Assembly: GCF_030269485.1 (NCBI RefSeq)
Contig: NZ_BSTL01000001.1
Coordinates: forward strand, 514,832 to 578,831
DNA: 64,000 bases
DNA from: Actinoplanes sp. NBRC 103695
GTDB taxonomy: Bacteria; Actinomycetota; Actinomycetes; Mycobacteriales; Micromonosporaceae
Reading direction: 5' to 3'
In this document: piece by piece, positions 7,201 through 15,288 of the stretch
Position numbering within the stretch: the stretch's first letter is position 1
Layout of the letters: every line of letters starts with the position of its first letter
Notes under the pieces: model-generated
Seen by the model: the letters and a program-made list of their open reading frames with translations, nothing else
Told to the model about the DNA's origin: nothing
Databases searched by the model: none
Program-made: the position numbers and the translations under genes

Positions 7201-8643
7201 TTACGTCCGCGCGGGGGGTCCCTGCATCTCTTCCTCGTCGGGCTGCCGCTCCTTCTGCGGGAGCCTCGGCCACCGGTCCTCGTGCTCGGTGTACTCGCCC
7301 AGGCTCTTGAACCCGAGCCCGCCGGCCTGGAGGCCGTAGCCCGCGTACTTGGCGGCGTTGTTGTCGGTGGCGATGCCGATCGACAGGGAGACCGCGCCGA
7401 ACGTGCCGAACAGGCCGCCCAGCATCTTCGGGATGTTGACCTTACGGTCCCGGACGGCCTTGACGAGCTCGCTGGCGAAGTCGCCGGCCGGCGCGGCGCC
7501 GGACAGGACCGCCGCGGCGATCGCGAAGTTCGAGACCGGGATCTTTCCCTCGAACGTCCCGTCCTTGATCATCTGCTCGTACATCCGCTGGTGCCTGATC
7601 GCGTACGACTGGAGGGTCGGTGCCGCGGCGGCGATGAACGCGCCGGCGGCCTTCGACCAGTCGCCGTCCGGGAACATGTGCTGGCCGTCCTCGAGCTTGG
7701 TGCTCTCGCCGTATCCCTTGATGATCAGGCCGGCCGTCTGCGTGTAGAGCCCGCCGAACCGGGCCGCGTCGCCTGCCGGACCGTCCTTCTGGGAGATCGC
7801 GTTGGCGAACAGGCCGCCGGTGGTCGCGATGCCGCCCAGGAACTTGGCCCAGTTCATGCCCCGGCCCTGCAACCACTTGTTGATCTCGCTGACCGCGTCG
7901 CCGGTGGAGCTGGCCGCCGCCATGCCGGTCGCGCCGGAACTGAGGTTGGGTACCGTCCCCCGGACCAGGAACGAGTTCTGGATCGGGAACACGAGGGCGA
8001 CACCGGCGCCGACCGACTTGGGTTTGTCGCCGGTCCCCCTCGAGTACAGGGGCAACCGCCAGCGCGACTGCTGCTCCGCGGCGGCCTCCGAGGACGAGGA
8101 CGAGCCGCTCGAGGAAGAAGACGAGGAGGACGACGAGGAGACGGTCGAGGCCCGCGAACCTGGCCGGCTTCCCGGCAGGACGTCCGTGCTTCCGCGTACC
8201 GGCGACATCGGTTCGCCCGGGGCGTCGAAGAACTCCTGGTCGGTCGAGCCCGACGACCCGGTCCGGGTGGAGGCCGGCGACTCCGGCCGGACGACCTCCT
8301 CCGGAGGCATGCCGGGCATGGTGTCCAGCGCGTCGAAGAACTCCTCGTCGTCGCTCGACGTCGCCGGACTGGGCGGGCGTGGGCTGGGCGGGCGCGGGAT
8401 GGCTTCCAGCGGCACCGTGGTCTCCGGCTGGGTGCCCAGCTCGGGCAGCTGGACGGGTGGCGGCACCGACCGCTCCGGGGCGGCCAGCATCCGGGAGACG
8501 GCGACGTTGCCGGCCTGTCGCTGCAGGGCCAGCATCGCGGCCGCTCCGGGCGGCACGTGCACGCCGGAACGGTTGCCGGGCCGGTGTTCCGGCTCGACCT
8601 CGTCGGATCGGAGGTGCCGGCGCCGTGTCATGGGATCGGACAT
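7201..8643 (-). CDS. Protein with N-terminal LQRxAGNxAV tag, acidic/Ser-rich linker and hydrophobic C-terminal domain
   Basis: ATG at 8643 (a second ATG at 8631), 480 residues, no signal peptide. Residues 38-55 contain MLALQRQAGNVAVSRMLA. A long disordered part follows (two copies of an EEFFDA/QEFFDA motif, a Ser run near residue 175). The last 270 residues hold Gly/Ala-rich hydrophobic helices (FLGGIATTGGLFANAI, AAGAFIAAAAPTL, MLGGLFGTFGAVSLSIGIA) that could form or enter a membrane. The tag recurs in the gene at 50768. Such tags occur on many actinobacterial proteins encoded with contractile injection systems, so a cargo/effector role is an inference; no injection-system gene is in view. 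Confidence 0.55.
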   Translation of the reverse strand: MSDPMTRRRHLRSDEVEPEHRPGNRSGVHVPPGAAAMLALQRQAGNVAVSRMLAAPERSVPPPVQLPELGTQPETTVPLEAIPRPPSPRPPSPATSSDDEEFFDALDTMPGMPPEEVVRPESPASTRTGSSGSTDQEFFDAPGEPMSPVRGSTDVLPGSRPGSRASTVSSSSSSSSSSSGSSSSSEAAAEQQSRWRLPLYSRGTGDKPKSVGAGVALVFPIQNSFLVRGTVPNLSSGATGMAAASSTGDAVSEINKWLQGRGMNWAKFLGGIATTGGLFANAISQKDGPAGDAARFGGLYTQTAGLIIKGYGESTKLEDGQHMFPDGDWSKAAGAFIAAAAPTLQSYAIRHQRMYEQMIKDGTFEGKIPVSNFAIAAAVLSGAAPAGDFASELVKAVRDRKVNIPKMLGGLFGTFGAVSLSIGIATDNNAAKYAGYGLQAGGLGFKSLGEYTEHEDRWPRLPQKERQPDEEEMQGPPART

Positions 8644-8705
8644 TACGGATCCAAGGTGGACGGCTCCCGACCCGTGGGTTAACGGTTGCGGTAAGCCACC
8701 ACACA

Positions 8706-8735
8706 TTGATTCCGGTGACACTCCTTGGGTAGGTT
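8706..8735 (+). promoter_or_regulatory. Candidate housekeeping promoter of the lectin-like gene
   Basis: TTGATT (8706-8711), an 18-bp spacer and TAGGTT (8730-8735) fit a HrdB-type promoter, about 30 bp upstream of the GTG at 8765. Confidence 0.5.
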
Positions 8736-8764
8736 CCGATCACGAAACGGGGGAAGGAACCCAA

Positions 8765-10747
8765 GTGAAAACCAGAATTCTCGCCGCGGTCGCTGCCGCG
8801 GCGGTCTCCATAGGCGTGTCCATCGCCGTCCCGTCGCCCGCTCAGGCGGCCGACACCTTCTCGTGCCCGGGCTCCGGGCGCATCTTCGCCTCGGCCACCA
8901 ACGGGGACCTCCACAGCTGGAACATCAGCAACATCGGCACGACCACGATCTCCGGCGGCGCGCGCACCACGCCCGGCCATGGCTGGGGCGGGTACGGCAA
9001 GATCCTCGGCGGTCCCGGCGGCCGGGTCTACGGCATCAACTCCACGTCCGGCCTGTGGATGTACAAGTATGTGAGCGGCGCGTTCGACAGCACCAAGGAC
9101 AACATCGCGCCCGGACAGTTCAAGTCCTACGCGAGCGCGGCCTGGAAGAACAAGATCACCGTCGACGAGATCGGCGACTTCTATCTGGTCGACAACACCG
9201 GCCGCCTGCTCTGGTACCGCTACGACGAGGCGACCAGGACCTGGCCGATCAACGGCCGGATCATCGACGACGGCTGGGACCAGTTCGACCTGATCGTCGC
9301 GGCCGGCCCGGGCGTCATCTGGGGCCGCAAGGCGTCCAACGGCAATCTGCTCCGGTTCCGGTTCGAAGCGACCAGCGAGCGCTGGATCACCCACGACCAG
9401 GTGGCCGAGAGCTCCAGCGACTGGGGCACCTTCGCCAACATCTCCTCGCCCGGCGGCGACGTCCTGTACGGCGTCTCGACCGATGGCCGCTTCCTGACCT
9501 ACCGCTACCGTGAGGACGTCCCGAGCTTCCCGGTGAGCCGGGCCCAGCTGGGCAGCTCGACGGACTGGGCGACCTTCACCAACGTCCTCGCCATCCCGAA
9601 CGTCTGCAAGCTCACCGAACGGCACATCCCGGCGGCGCCGGCCGTCCCGGTCCAGAACTACAGCCCGACCGCGGCGATCCAGGGCCCGGTGCCGAGCGGG
9701 GGCCAGATCGGCCCGCTGGAGTTCGTCTACGTCGACAACATCGGCTCGATCCGGCACGGACACCAGCCCGACCCCGAGTTCTTCGGCGGGGTGCAGTGGA
9801 GCACGCTGGGCCGGCCCGAGGTTCAGTACACCGGCAAACCGGCGCTCGCCGTCGGTGCGGTGCCCGAGACGGATGTGCCCGCCGGCCGGCAGACGGTCCA
9901 CGCGCTGACCCACAGCACGACCGGCGACGTCGCGTCCTTCACCCGGACCACCGCACCGGGCTGGGGCGCCGACGAGAACCTGGCCGGTCGGATGCGTTCG
10001 CACCCGGTCGTCACCCGGCTCACCGACGGCCTGCTCGCCGCGTTCGCCATCGACGCCGCCGGCCACGTCTGGACCCGCCGGCAGACCAGCGTCCGGGTCG
10101 GCGCGTTCCTCGGCTGGCGTGATCTCGGCGGCAGCCTGACCGGCGAGCTCACGGTCGTCCCGATCGTCAACGGCGGGGCCGTCCTCTTCGGCCTGGACGC
10201 GGACGGCACCCCGGTGACCGCCACCTACCGTGCCGGCGTCCTGTCGGCCTGGGCGGAGCTCGGCGGCAGTGGCTTCACCGGCACCGTGTCGGTCGTGTCG
10301 ATGCCGGGCCAGATCCTGCGAGCCTTCGCCCGCGACGCCGACGGCCGCGTCCAGACCCAGCTGCAGGTGGGCGGCGTCTTCCCGGGCACCTGGTCGCCGG
10401 TGGGCGACCTGACCGTGGCGGGTTCGCCGGCCGCGGTGCTCGACCCGGCGCTGGGCCGGGTCGCGGTCGTGGCCCGCGGCACCGACAACGAGCTCTACCG
10501 GGTCTTCGAGACCGCGCAGGGCTCGAACACCTGGGACGCCTGGCAGCGGGTCAACACCGACGGCTCCGACCCGTCCTTCACCGACCCGACCATCCTGCAG
10601 TACGCCGGCGGCGCCGGGCCGACCTGGGCGATCCTCTTCCGGAACGAGAACAACGGCCACCGCTTCTACACCCGGTCGCTGCCCGGCGGCAAGAAGGCGG
10701 GCGCCGTGACGTTCAAGGCGCACACCCTGCCCGCACCGCCGCGGTAA
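8765..10747 (+). CDS. Secreted tachylectin-like / PLL-like beta-propeller lectin
   Basis: GTG at 8765 preceded by GGAAGGA; 660 residues. A clear Sec signal peptide (MKTRILAAVAAAAVSIGVSIA...PAQAA) ends near residue 28. Residues 30-280 resemble tachylectin-2 blades (repeated GRIFASATNGDLHSW, GRVYGINSTSGLWMYKY, GRLLWYRYD, LLRFRFEA, DGRFLTYRY). Residues 300-650 form a second set of blades of the PLL/sialidase-like type (GLLAAFAIDAAGHVWTRRQ, ILRAFARDADGRVQTQ, ELYRVFETAQGSNTWDAWQRV). Likely an extracellular carbohydrate-binding protein; no catalytic residues were recognised. It stands alone between its own promoter and a strong hairpin. Confidence 0.75.
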   Translation: MKTRILAAVAAAAVSIGVSIAVPSPAQAADTFSCPGSGRIFASATNGDLHSWNISNIGTTTISGGARTTPGHGWGGYGKILGGPGGRVYGINSTSGLWMYKYVSGAFDSTKDNIAPGQFKSYASAAWKNKITVDEIGDFYLVDNTGRLLWYRYDEATRTWPINGRIIDDGWDQFDLIVAAGPGVIWGRKASNGNLLRFRFEATSERWITHDQVAESSSDWGTFANISSPGGDVLYGVSTDGRFLTYRYREDVPSFPVSRAQLGSSTDWATFTNVLAIPNVCKLTERHIPAAPAVPVQNYSPTAAIQGPVPSGGQIGPLEFVYVDNIGSIRHGHQPDPEFFGGVQWSTLGRPEVQYTGKPALAVGAVPETDVPAGRQTVHALTHSTTGDVASFTRTTAPGWGADENLAGRMRSHPVVTRLTDGLLAAFAIDAAGHVWTRRQTSVRVGAFLGWRDLGGSLTGELTVVPIVNGGAVLFGLDADGTPVTATYRAGVLSAWAELGGSGFTGTVSVVSMPGQILRAFARDADGRVQTQLQVGGVFPGTWSPVGDLTVAGSPAAVLDPALGRVAVVARGTDNELYRVFETAQGSNTWDAWQRVNTDGSDPSFTDPTILQYAGGAGPTWAILFRNENNGHRFYTRSLPGGKKAGAVTFKAHTLPAPPR

Positions 10748-10765
10748 CTCCGAAACAAGTGTGTA

Positions 10766-10806
10766 GTCCGCGACAACAAGGCGCTCGCCGCCTTGTTGTC
10801 GCGGAC
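10766..10806 (+). terminator. Strong intrinsic hairpin after lectin gene
   Basis: A perfect 18-bp stem (gtccgcgacaacaaggcg and its complement at 10789-10806) with a 5-nt loop starts 18 bp after the stop codon. No T-run follows, as is common in high-GC actinomycetes. It separates the lectin gene from the peptide-transport operon. Confidence 0.85.
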
Positions 10807-10868
10807 GCCAAAGACAACGCGTCGCAGGGTCGGCAGTCTTTCCCTTCACGTAGCAGGTGGAGGGCGCG

Positions 10869-12413
10869 ATGAAGGCTCTACGATCGGTTGCCGCGCTGGG
10901 CGCGGTGGCATTGCTGACCGCCGCTTGCGGTGGCAACGACTCGACCGGCGGTGCGAGCGGGAAGCAACCGGTCAACGGCAAGACGTTCACGATGTCCGTG
11001 TCCTCCGATCCGGGGAACCTGGACCCGCATTTCACCTCGCTGACGATCACCGGCCAGGTGGACCGTTTCCTGTACGACTCCCTGCTCGGCACCGCCCCGG
11101 ACGGCAAACTGCTGCCCGGGCTGGCCGAGAAGTGGGAGGGGACCACCACCAAGGCGACCTTCACCCTGCGCAAGGGCATCACCTGCGCCAACGGTGACCC
11201 GCTGACGGCGAGGACGGTGGCCGACAACATCAGCTTCGTCGGCGACGTGAAGAACGCGTCCACCCGGGTCGGCACCTACGTCCCAGCCGGCGCGAAGGCC
11301 ACCGCGGACGAGGCCACCGGCGTCGTCACGGTCACCTCACCGGCCCCGGACGCCTTCCTGGACCGCAACCTCGGCGGCCTGCCGATCGTCTGCGACCAGG
11401 GCATGAAGGACCGCACCAAGCTCAAGCAGGCGTCGGACGGCACCGGCATGTTCACGGTGACCGAGGCGGTTCCGGACGACCACTACACGCTGACCCGGCG
11501 CAAGGAGTACGCGTGGGGGCCGGGCGACGTGAAGGCCGACACGGTCGGGCTGCCGGACAAGGTCGTCATCCGGGTGGTCGGGAACGAGGCCACCGCCGCC
11601 AACCTGATGCTCACCGGCGAGCTCAACGCCGCCCGGTTCAGCGGCCCGGACAGCGCGCGGTTGCAGGGCGACGACTACGTCAAGCGGGACATCCTGGCGC
11701 CGACGGGCGAGCTGTGGTTCAACCAGAAGCCGGGCCTGCCGACCGCGGACGAGGCGGTCCGCAAGGCGCTCGTCCAGTCGGTCGACCTCAAGCAGATGCA
11801 GCAGGCCTTCACCTCGGGCCGGGGCGGCGACCCGACCGGCCTGGTGGCGCCGGCGATGACCCCCTGCAAGGGGAACACGATCGAGGGCAACCAGCCGCCG
11901 TTCGACGCCGCCGCGGGCAAGTCGGTGCTGGCCGCCAAGCCGCTGTCGCTGACCGTCGCTTACGCCGCGTCGGCCAGTCCGGGCGCGCAGCCCGCCGCCG
12001 AGCTGCTGCAGCAGCAGTGGACCGCGGCCGGGGTGAAGGTGACGCTCAAGAACGTCACCGCGGTGCAGGTCGGCCAGATCGCCGGTGGGCAGCTGTCCTG
12101 GGACGTGGCGATGTTCCCGATCGGGGTGACGCTGCCCAGCCAGCTGGTCGCGTACCTGTCCGGGCCGACCCCGCCGAACGGCACCAACTTCGCCAGCATC
12201 GACAACAAGGCGTACCAGGCCGCGGTGGCCGAGGCGCAGAAGGTCGCCGGCGACGGTGGCTGCGAGCAGTGGCTGGCCGCCGAGAAGGAACTGATCAAGC
12301 GGCTCGACCTGGTGCCGTTCGCCAATTCCAACGTCCCGTACTTCATCAAGGGCGCGACGTTCGAGCTCACCGACGGCGACCTCGGTCCGGCCTCCATCCG
12401 GATGTTCGGCTGA
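10869..12413 (+). CDS. Peptide ABC transporter substrate-binding lipoprotein (SBP_bac_5)
   Basis: ATG at 10869 with GGAGG 9 bp upstream; 514 residues. The lipobox LLTAACGG puts a lipidated Cys near residue 21. The family-5 opening FTMSVSSDPGNLDPHFT and the block GLAEKWEG...FTLRKGITCANGDPLTARTVADNI are typical of DppA/OppA-type proteins. It captures peptides outside the cell and hands them to the permeases that follow. First gene of an operon that runs to 17345; the downstream peptidases and racemase suggest peptides with D-residues as cargo (inference). Confidence 0.9.
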   Translation: MKALRSVAALGAVALLTAACGGNDSTGGASGKQPVNGKTFTMSVSSDPGNLDPHFTSLTITGQVDRFLYDSLLGTAPDGKLLPGLAEKWEGTTTKATFTLRKGITCANGDPLTARTVADNISFVGDVKNASTRVGTYVPAGAKATADEATGVVTVTSPAPDAFLDRNLGGLPIVCDQGMKDRTKLKQASDGTGMFTVTEAVPDDHYTLTRRKEYAWGPGDVKADTVGLPDKVVIRVVGNEATAANLMLTGELNAARFSGPDSARLQGDDYVKRDILAPTGELWFNQKPGLPTADEAVRKALVQSVDLKQMQQAFTSGRGGDPTGLVAPAMTPCKGNTIEGNQPPFDAAAGKSVLAAKPLSLTVAYAASASPGAQPAAELLQQQWTAAGVKVTLKNVTAVQVGQIAGGQLSWDVAMFPIGVTLPSQLVAYLSGPTPPNGTNFASIDNKAYQAAVAEAQKVAGDGGCEQWLAAEKELIKRLDLVPFANSNVPYFIKGATFELTDGDLGPASIRMFG

Positions 12414-12418
12414 TCCAG

Positions 12419-13417
12419 GTGTTGTCAAGGAGGGCCTTCAGTCTGGTCAGGGGCGGCGGCGGGGCTGCGGATGGCGTTTGGGTTAGGTTCGCTGCCCGGC
12501 GGGCCGGGCGGCTGGTGCTGTCACTGTTGGTGCTCGTCACCGCCGCGTTCGCGATGATCCACGCGCTGCCCGGTGATCCGGTCCGGGCGGCGCTGGGACC
12601 GACCGCGCCGATCGAGCTGATCAACGCCCGCCGGGCGGCGATGGGCCTGGACGACCCGCTGTGGTTGCAGTACCTGCACTACCTGGGCAACCTGTTCACC
12701 GGCGACCTGGGCATCTCGATGACGTCCGGCCTGCCGGTGTCGGACGTCATCTCGGCCCGGTTCGGGTCCACCGTGGAGATGGCGGTGCTCGCCTTCGCGG
12801 TGGCGGTGGTGGTCTCGGTGCCCCTGGGGACGTTGATGGCGGTGCTGGTCCGGCACGGCCGCCGGCGCGCGGGGGACTTCGCGTTCACCTCGGCCAGCGT
12901 CGTGCTCGCCACGATCCCCGAGTTCCTGATGGCGGTCGGGCTGGTCTTCCTGTTCAGCGTGCAGCTCGGCTGGCTGCCGGTGGCGGGCAGGTCCGGCCCC
13001 GACTCGTACGTCCTGCCGGTCCTCTCGCTGGCCATCGGCCCGTCGTTCGTGCTGGCCCGGATCGTCCGGGTGGAGATGCTGACCGTGCTGGAGGCCGACT
13101 ACGTGCGCACGGCGAGGGCCAAGCGCCTGCCGGACCGGGTGGTCTACCTGCGGCACGCCCTGCCGAACGCACTGACCACCACGCTCACGCTGGGCGGCCT
13201 GCTGCTCGGCTCGCTGGTCGCCGGGACGGTGCTGGTGGAGAACGTGTTCGCCTGGCCGGGGCTGGGCGGCACGATCGTCGGCTCGATCCTGGCCAAGGAC
13301 TACCCGACCGTGCAGGGCGTGGTGCTGGTCTACGGCGTCGGCGTGCTGCTGGTGAACCTGGTGGTCGACGTGGCGCTGGCCGTCGTCGACCCGCGCTCCA
13401 CGATCCGGGAGAGCTGA
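12419..13417 (+). CDS. Peptide ABC transporter permease (DppB/OppB type)
   Basis: The frame starts 5 bp after the binding-protein stop with GTG at 12419; the next in-frame ATG is within the first membrane helix. An AAGGAGG Shine-Dalgarno sequence sits at 12427-12433, inside this frame, 9 bp before a CTG codon (12443), so the true start is uncertain. Core: RLVLSLLVLVTAAFAMIHALPGDPVRAALG, six membrane helices, and the EAA loop YVRTARAKRLPDRVVYLRHALPNAL that contacts the ATPase. Its stop overlaps the next ATG by one base. Confidence 0.88.
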   Translation: MLSRRAFSLVRGGGGAADGVWVRFAARRAGRLVLSLLVLVTAAFAMIHALPGDPVRAALGPTAPIELINARRAAMGLDDPLWLQYLHYLGNLFTGDLGISMTSGLPVSDVISARFGSTVEMAVLAFAVAVVVSVPLGTLMAVLVRHGRRRAGDFAFTSASVVLATIPEFLMAVGLVFLFSVQLGWLPVAGRSGPDSYVLPVLSLAIGPSFVLARIVRVEMLTVLEADYVRTARAKRLPDRVVYLRHALPNALTTTLTLGGLLLGSLVAGTVLVENVFAWPGLGGTIVGSILAKDYPTVQGVVLVYGVGVLLVNLVVDVALAVVDPRSTIRES

Positions 13418-15288
13418 TGGCCGCACGGGGACTGCGCCGGGCCGGGCCGCTGGGCATCAGCGCGCTCGCGCTGCTCGTACTCGTCATCGTCCTTGCTCTG
13501 GTCGCACCTCTGATCTGGCAGCAGCGCGCGGACGCGATCAACGCGGCCGAGATCCTGCGGGGGCCGTCCGGGGCGCATCCGGCGGGCACCGACCTGCTCG
13601 GCCGGGACATCTTCGCGCGGGTCCTGGTCGCCACCCGGTTGTCGGTGGGCCTGGCGCTGCTGGCCACCGTGCTGGGCGTGACCGCCGGTCTGCTCGTCGG
13701 CGCGACGACCGCCGTCCTGGGCCGCCGCGCCGGCCGGTGGATCGGCACCCTGATCAACATCACGGTGGCGTTCCCGAACCTGCTGCTGGCGCTCTTCTTC
13801 GCGGTGATCTTCGGGGTCGGCGCGAAGGGCGCGGTGCTGGCCATCGGCTTCGCCACCGCGCCGGGCTTCGCGCGGATCACCCAGACCCTGGCCTCCGGGG
13901 TGGCCGGCCGCGACTTCATCGCCGCCGCCCGGATCGCCGGGGTGGGCCGGTTCCGCATCCTGACCCGGCACGTGCTGCCGAACATCGCCGAGCCGCTGGT
14001 GGTCACCGCGACGATCGCGATGGGCGGCGCGATGCTGGCCTTCGCCAGCCTGTCCTTCCTCGGCCTGGGCGTGCAGGCGCCCAGCTACGACTGGGGCCGG
14101 CTGCTCGGCGAGGGCCTCCAGCAGATCTACATCCACCCGGCGGGCGCGCTGATCCCCGGCCTCGCGGTGGTCCTGGCGGCGATGGCGTTCAACCTGAGCG
14201 GCGAGGTGGTCGCCCGGGCGATCGGCTTGCGCTCCACTTCTACGGGTACGCTCGGCGACCCACCGCCTCCCGCACCGTCCGACCCGATGCCTGAGGCGGA
14301 CGCTCTGCTCGCCGTGCACAACCTCCAGGTGTCGTTCCCCGGCGTACGCCCGGTCCGGGGCGTGAGCCTCTCGCTGCGGCGGGGCGAGGCGGTCGGCATC
14401 GTCGGCGAGTCCGGCTCGGGCAAGAGCCTCACCGCGCTCGCGATCGCGCGGCTGATCGAACCGCCCGGCGAAGTCACCGCCGACCGCCTCGAGTTCCTCG
14501 GCGAGGACCTGCGGGGCGACGTCAGCGCCCACCGCCGCCTGCTCGGCACCTCGCTGGCCATGGTCTTCCAGGACCCGATGACGTCACTGAACCCGGTCCA
14601 GCGCGTCGGCCGGCAGCTCGCCGAGGTCGTGCGTACCCATCAGCGGGCCGACCGCCGCACCGCCTGGGCCCGCGCCGTCGACCGGCTGAGCGCGGTCCGC
14701 ATCGCGGACGCGGCGAAGCGGGCCGGCCAGCTCCCCCACGAGTTCTCCGGCGGCATGCGCCAGCGGGCCATGATCGGCATGGGTGTGATGGCGAACCCGG
14801 CGCTGGTCATCGCCGACGAGCCGACCACCGCGCTGGACGTGACCGTGCAGAAGCAGGTGCTCCAGCTGCTGCAGAACATCCGGTCGGCCGAGAACGTCGG
14901 GCTGCTGTTCATCAGCCACGACGTCACGGTCGTCGGTCAGGTCTGCGAGCGCGTGCTGGTCATGTACGCCGGGCGCATCGTCGAGGACCTGCCCGCGTCG
15001 GCGCTCCGCGAGCATGCCCGGCATCCGTACACGCGGGCGCTGGTCGCGGCCGTGCCGGACATGGAAACCGACCGGAATCTGCCGCTCGCGGTGATCCCGG
15101 GGCGCCCGCCCGACCCGCGTGACCTGCCGGTGGGGTGCGCGTTCGCCGCTCGCTGCCCGCTGGCCACCGACCGGTGCCGCGAGGAGGACCCGCCGCTCGA
15201 CTCACTCGAGACCGGCCGGAGGGTCGCCTGCTGGCACGCCGAACAGACAGTCCCGCACCTCTCACTGATCAAAGGAGAGCAGTCATGA
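13417..15288 (+). CDS. Fused peptide permease-ATPase (DppC-DppD type)
   Basis: ATG at 13417, 623 residues. Residues 1-280 are the second permease (TDLLGRDIFARVLVATRLS, EAA loop FIAAARIAGVGRFRILTRHVLPN). A Pro-rich linker near residues 280-293 leads to an ABC ATPase with Walker A GESGSGKS, Q-loop MVFQDPMTSLNPVQRVG, signature EFSGGMRQR, Walker B LVIADEP and H-loop ISHD. The C-terminus carries the oligopeptide-ATPase cysteine motif (GCAFAARCPLATDRC, VACWHA). Permease-ATPase fusions occur in actinobacterial Dpp/Opp systems. The ATGA overlap at 15285 couples it to the serine hydrolase. Confidence 0.92.
   Translation: MAARGLRRAGPLGISALALLVLVIVLALVAPLIWQQRADAINAAEILRGPSGAHPAGTDLLGRDIFARVLVATRLSVGLALLATVLGVTAGLLVGATTAVLGRRAGRWIGTLINITVAFPNLLLALFFAVIFGVGAKGAVLAIGFATAPGFARITQTLASGVAGRDFIAAARIAGVGRFRILTRHVLPNIAEPLVVTATIAMGGAMLAFASLSFLGLGVQAPSYDWGRLLGEGLQQIYIHPAGALIPGLAVVLAAMAFNLSGEVVARAIGLRSTSTGTLGDPPPPAPSDPMPEADALLAVHNLQVSFPGVRPVRGVSLSLRRGEAVGIVGESGSGKSLTALAIARLIEPPGEVTADRLEFLGEDLRGDVSAHRRLLGTSLAMVFQDPMTSLNPVQRVGRQLAEVVRTHQRADRRTAWARAVDRLSAVRIADAAKRAGQLPHEFSGGMRQRAMIGMGVMANPALVIADEPTTALDVTVQKQVLQLLQNIRSAENVGLLFISHDVTVVGQVCERVLVMYAGRIVEDLPASALREHARHPYTRALVAAVPDMETDRNLPLAVIPGRPPDPRDLPVGCAFAARCPLATDRCREEDPPLDSLETGRRVACWHAEQTVPHLSLIKGEQS

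Noticed and set aside
7442..11275. Very long minus-strand frame over the lectin and binding-protein genes
   Set aside because: It lies antisense to two genes with clear signal peptides and ribosome sites and has shadow-type composition.
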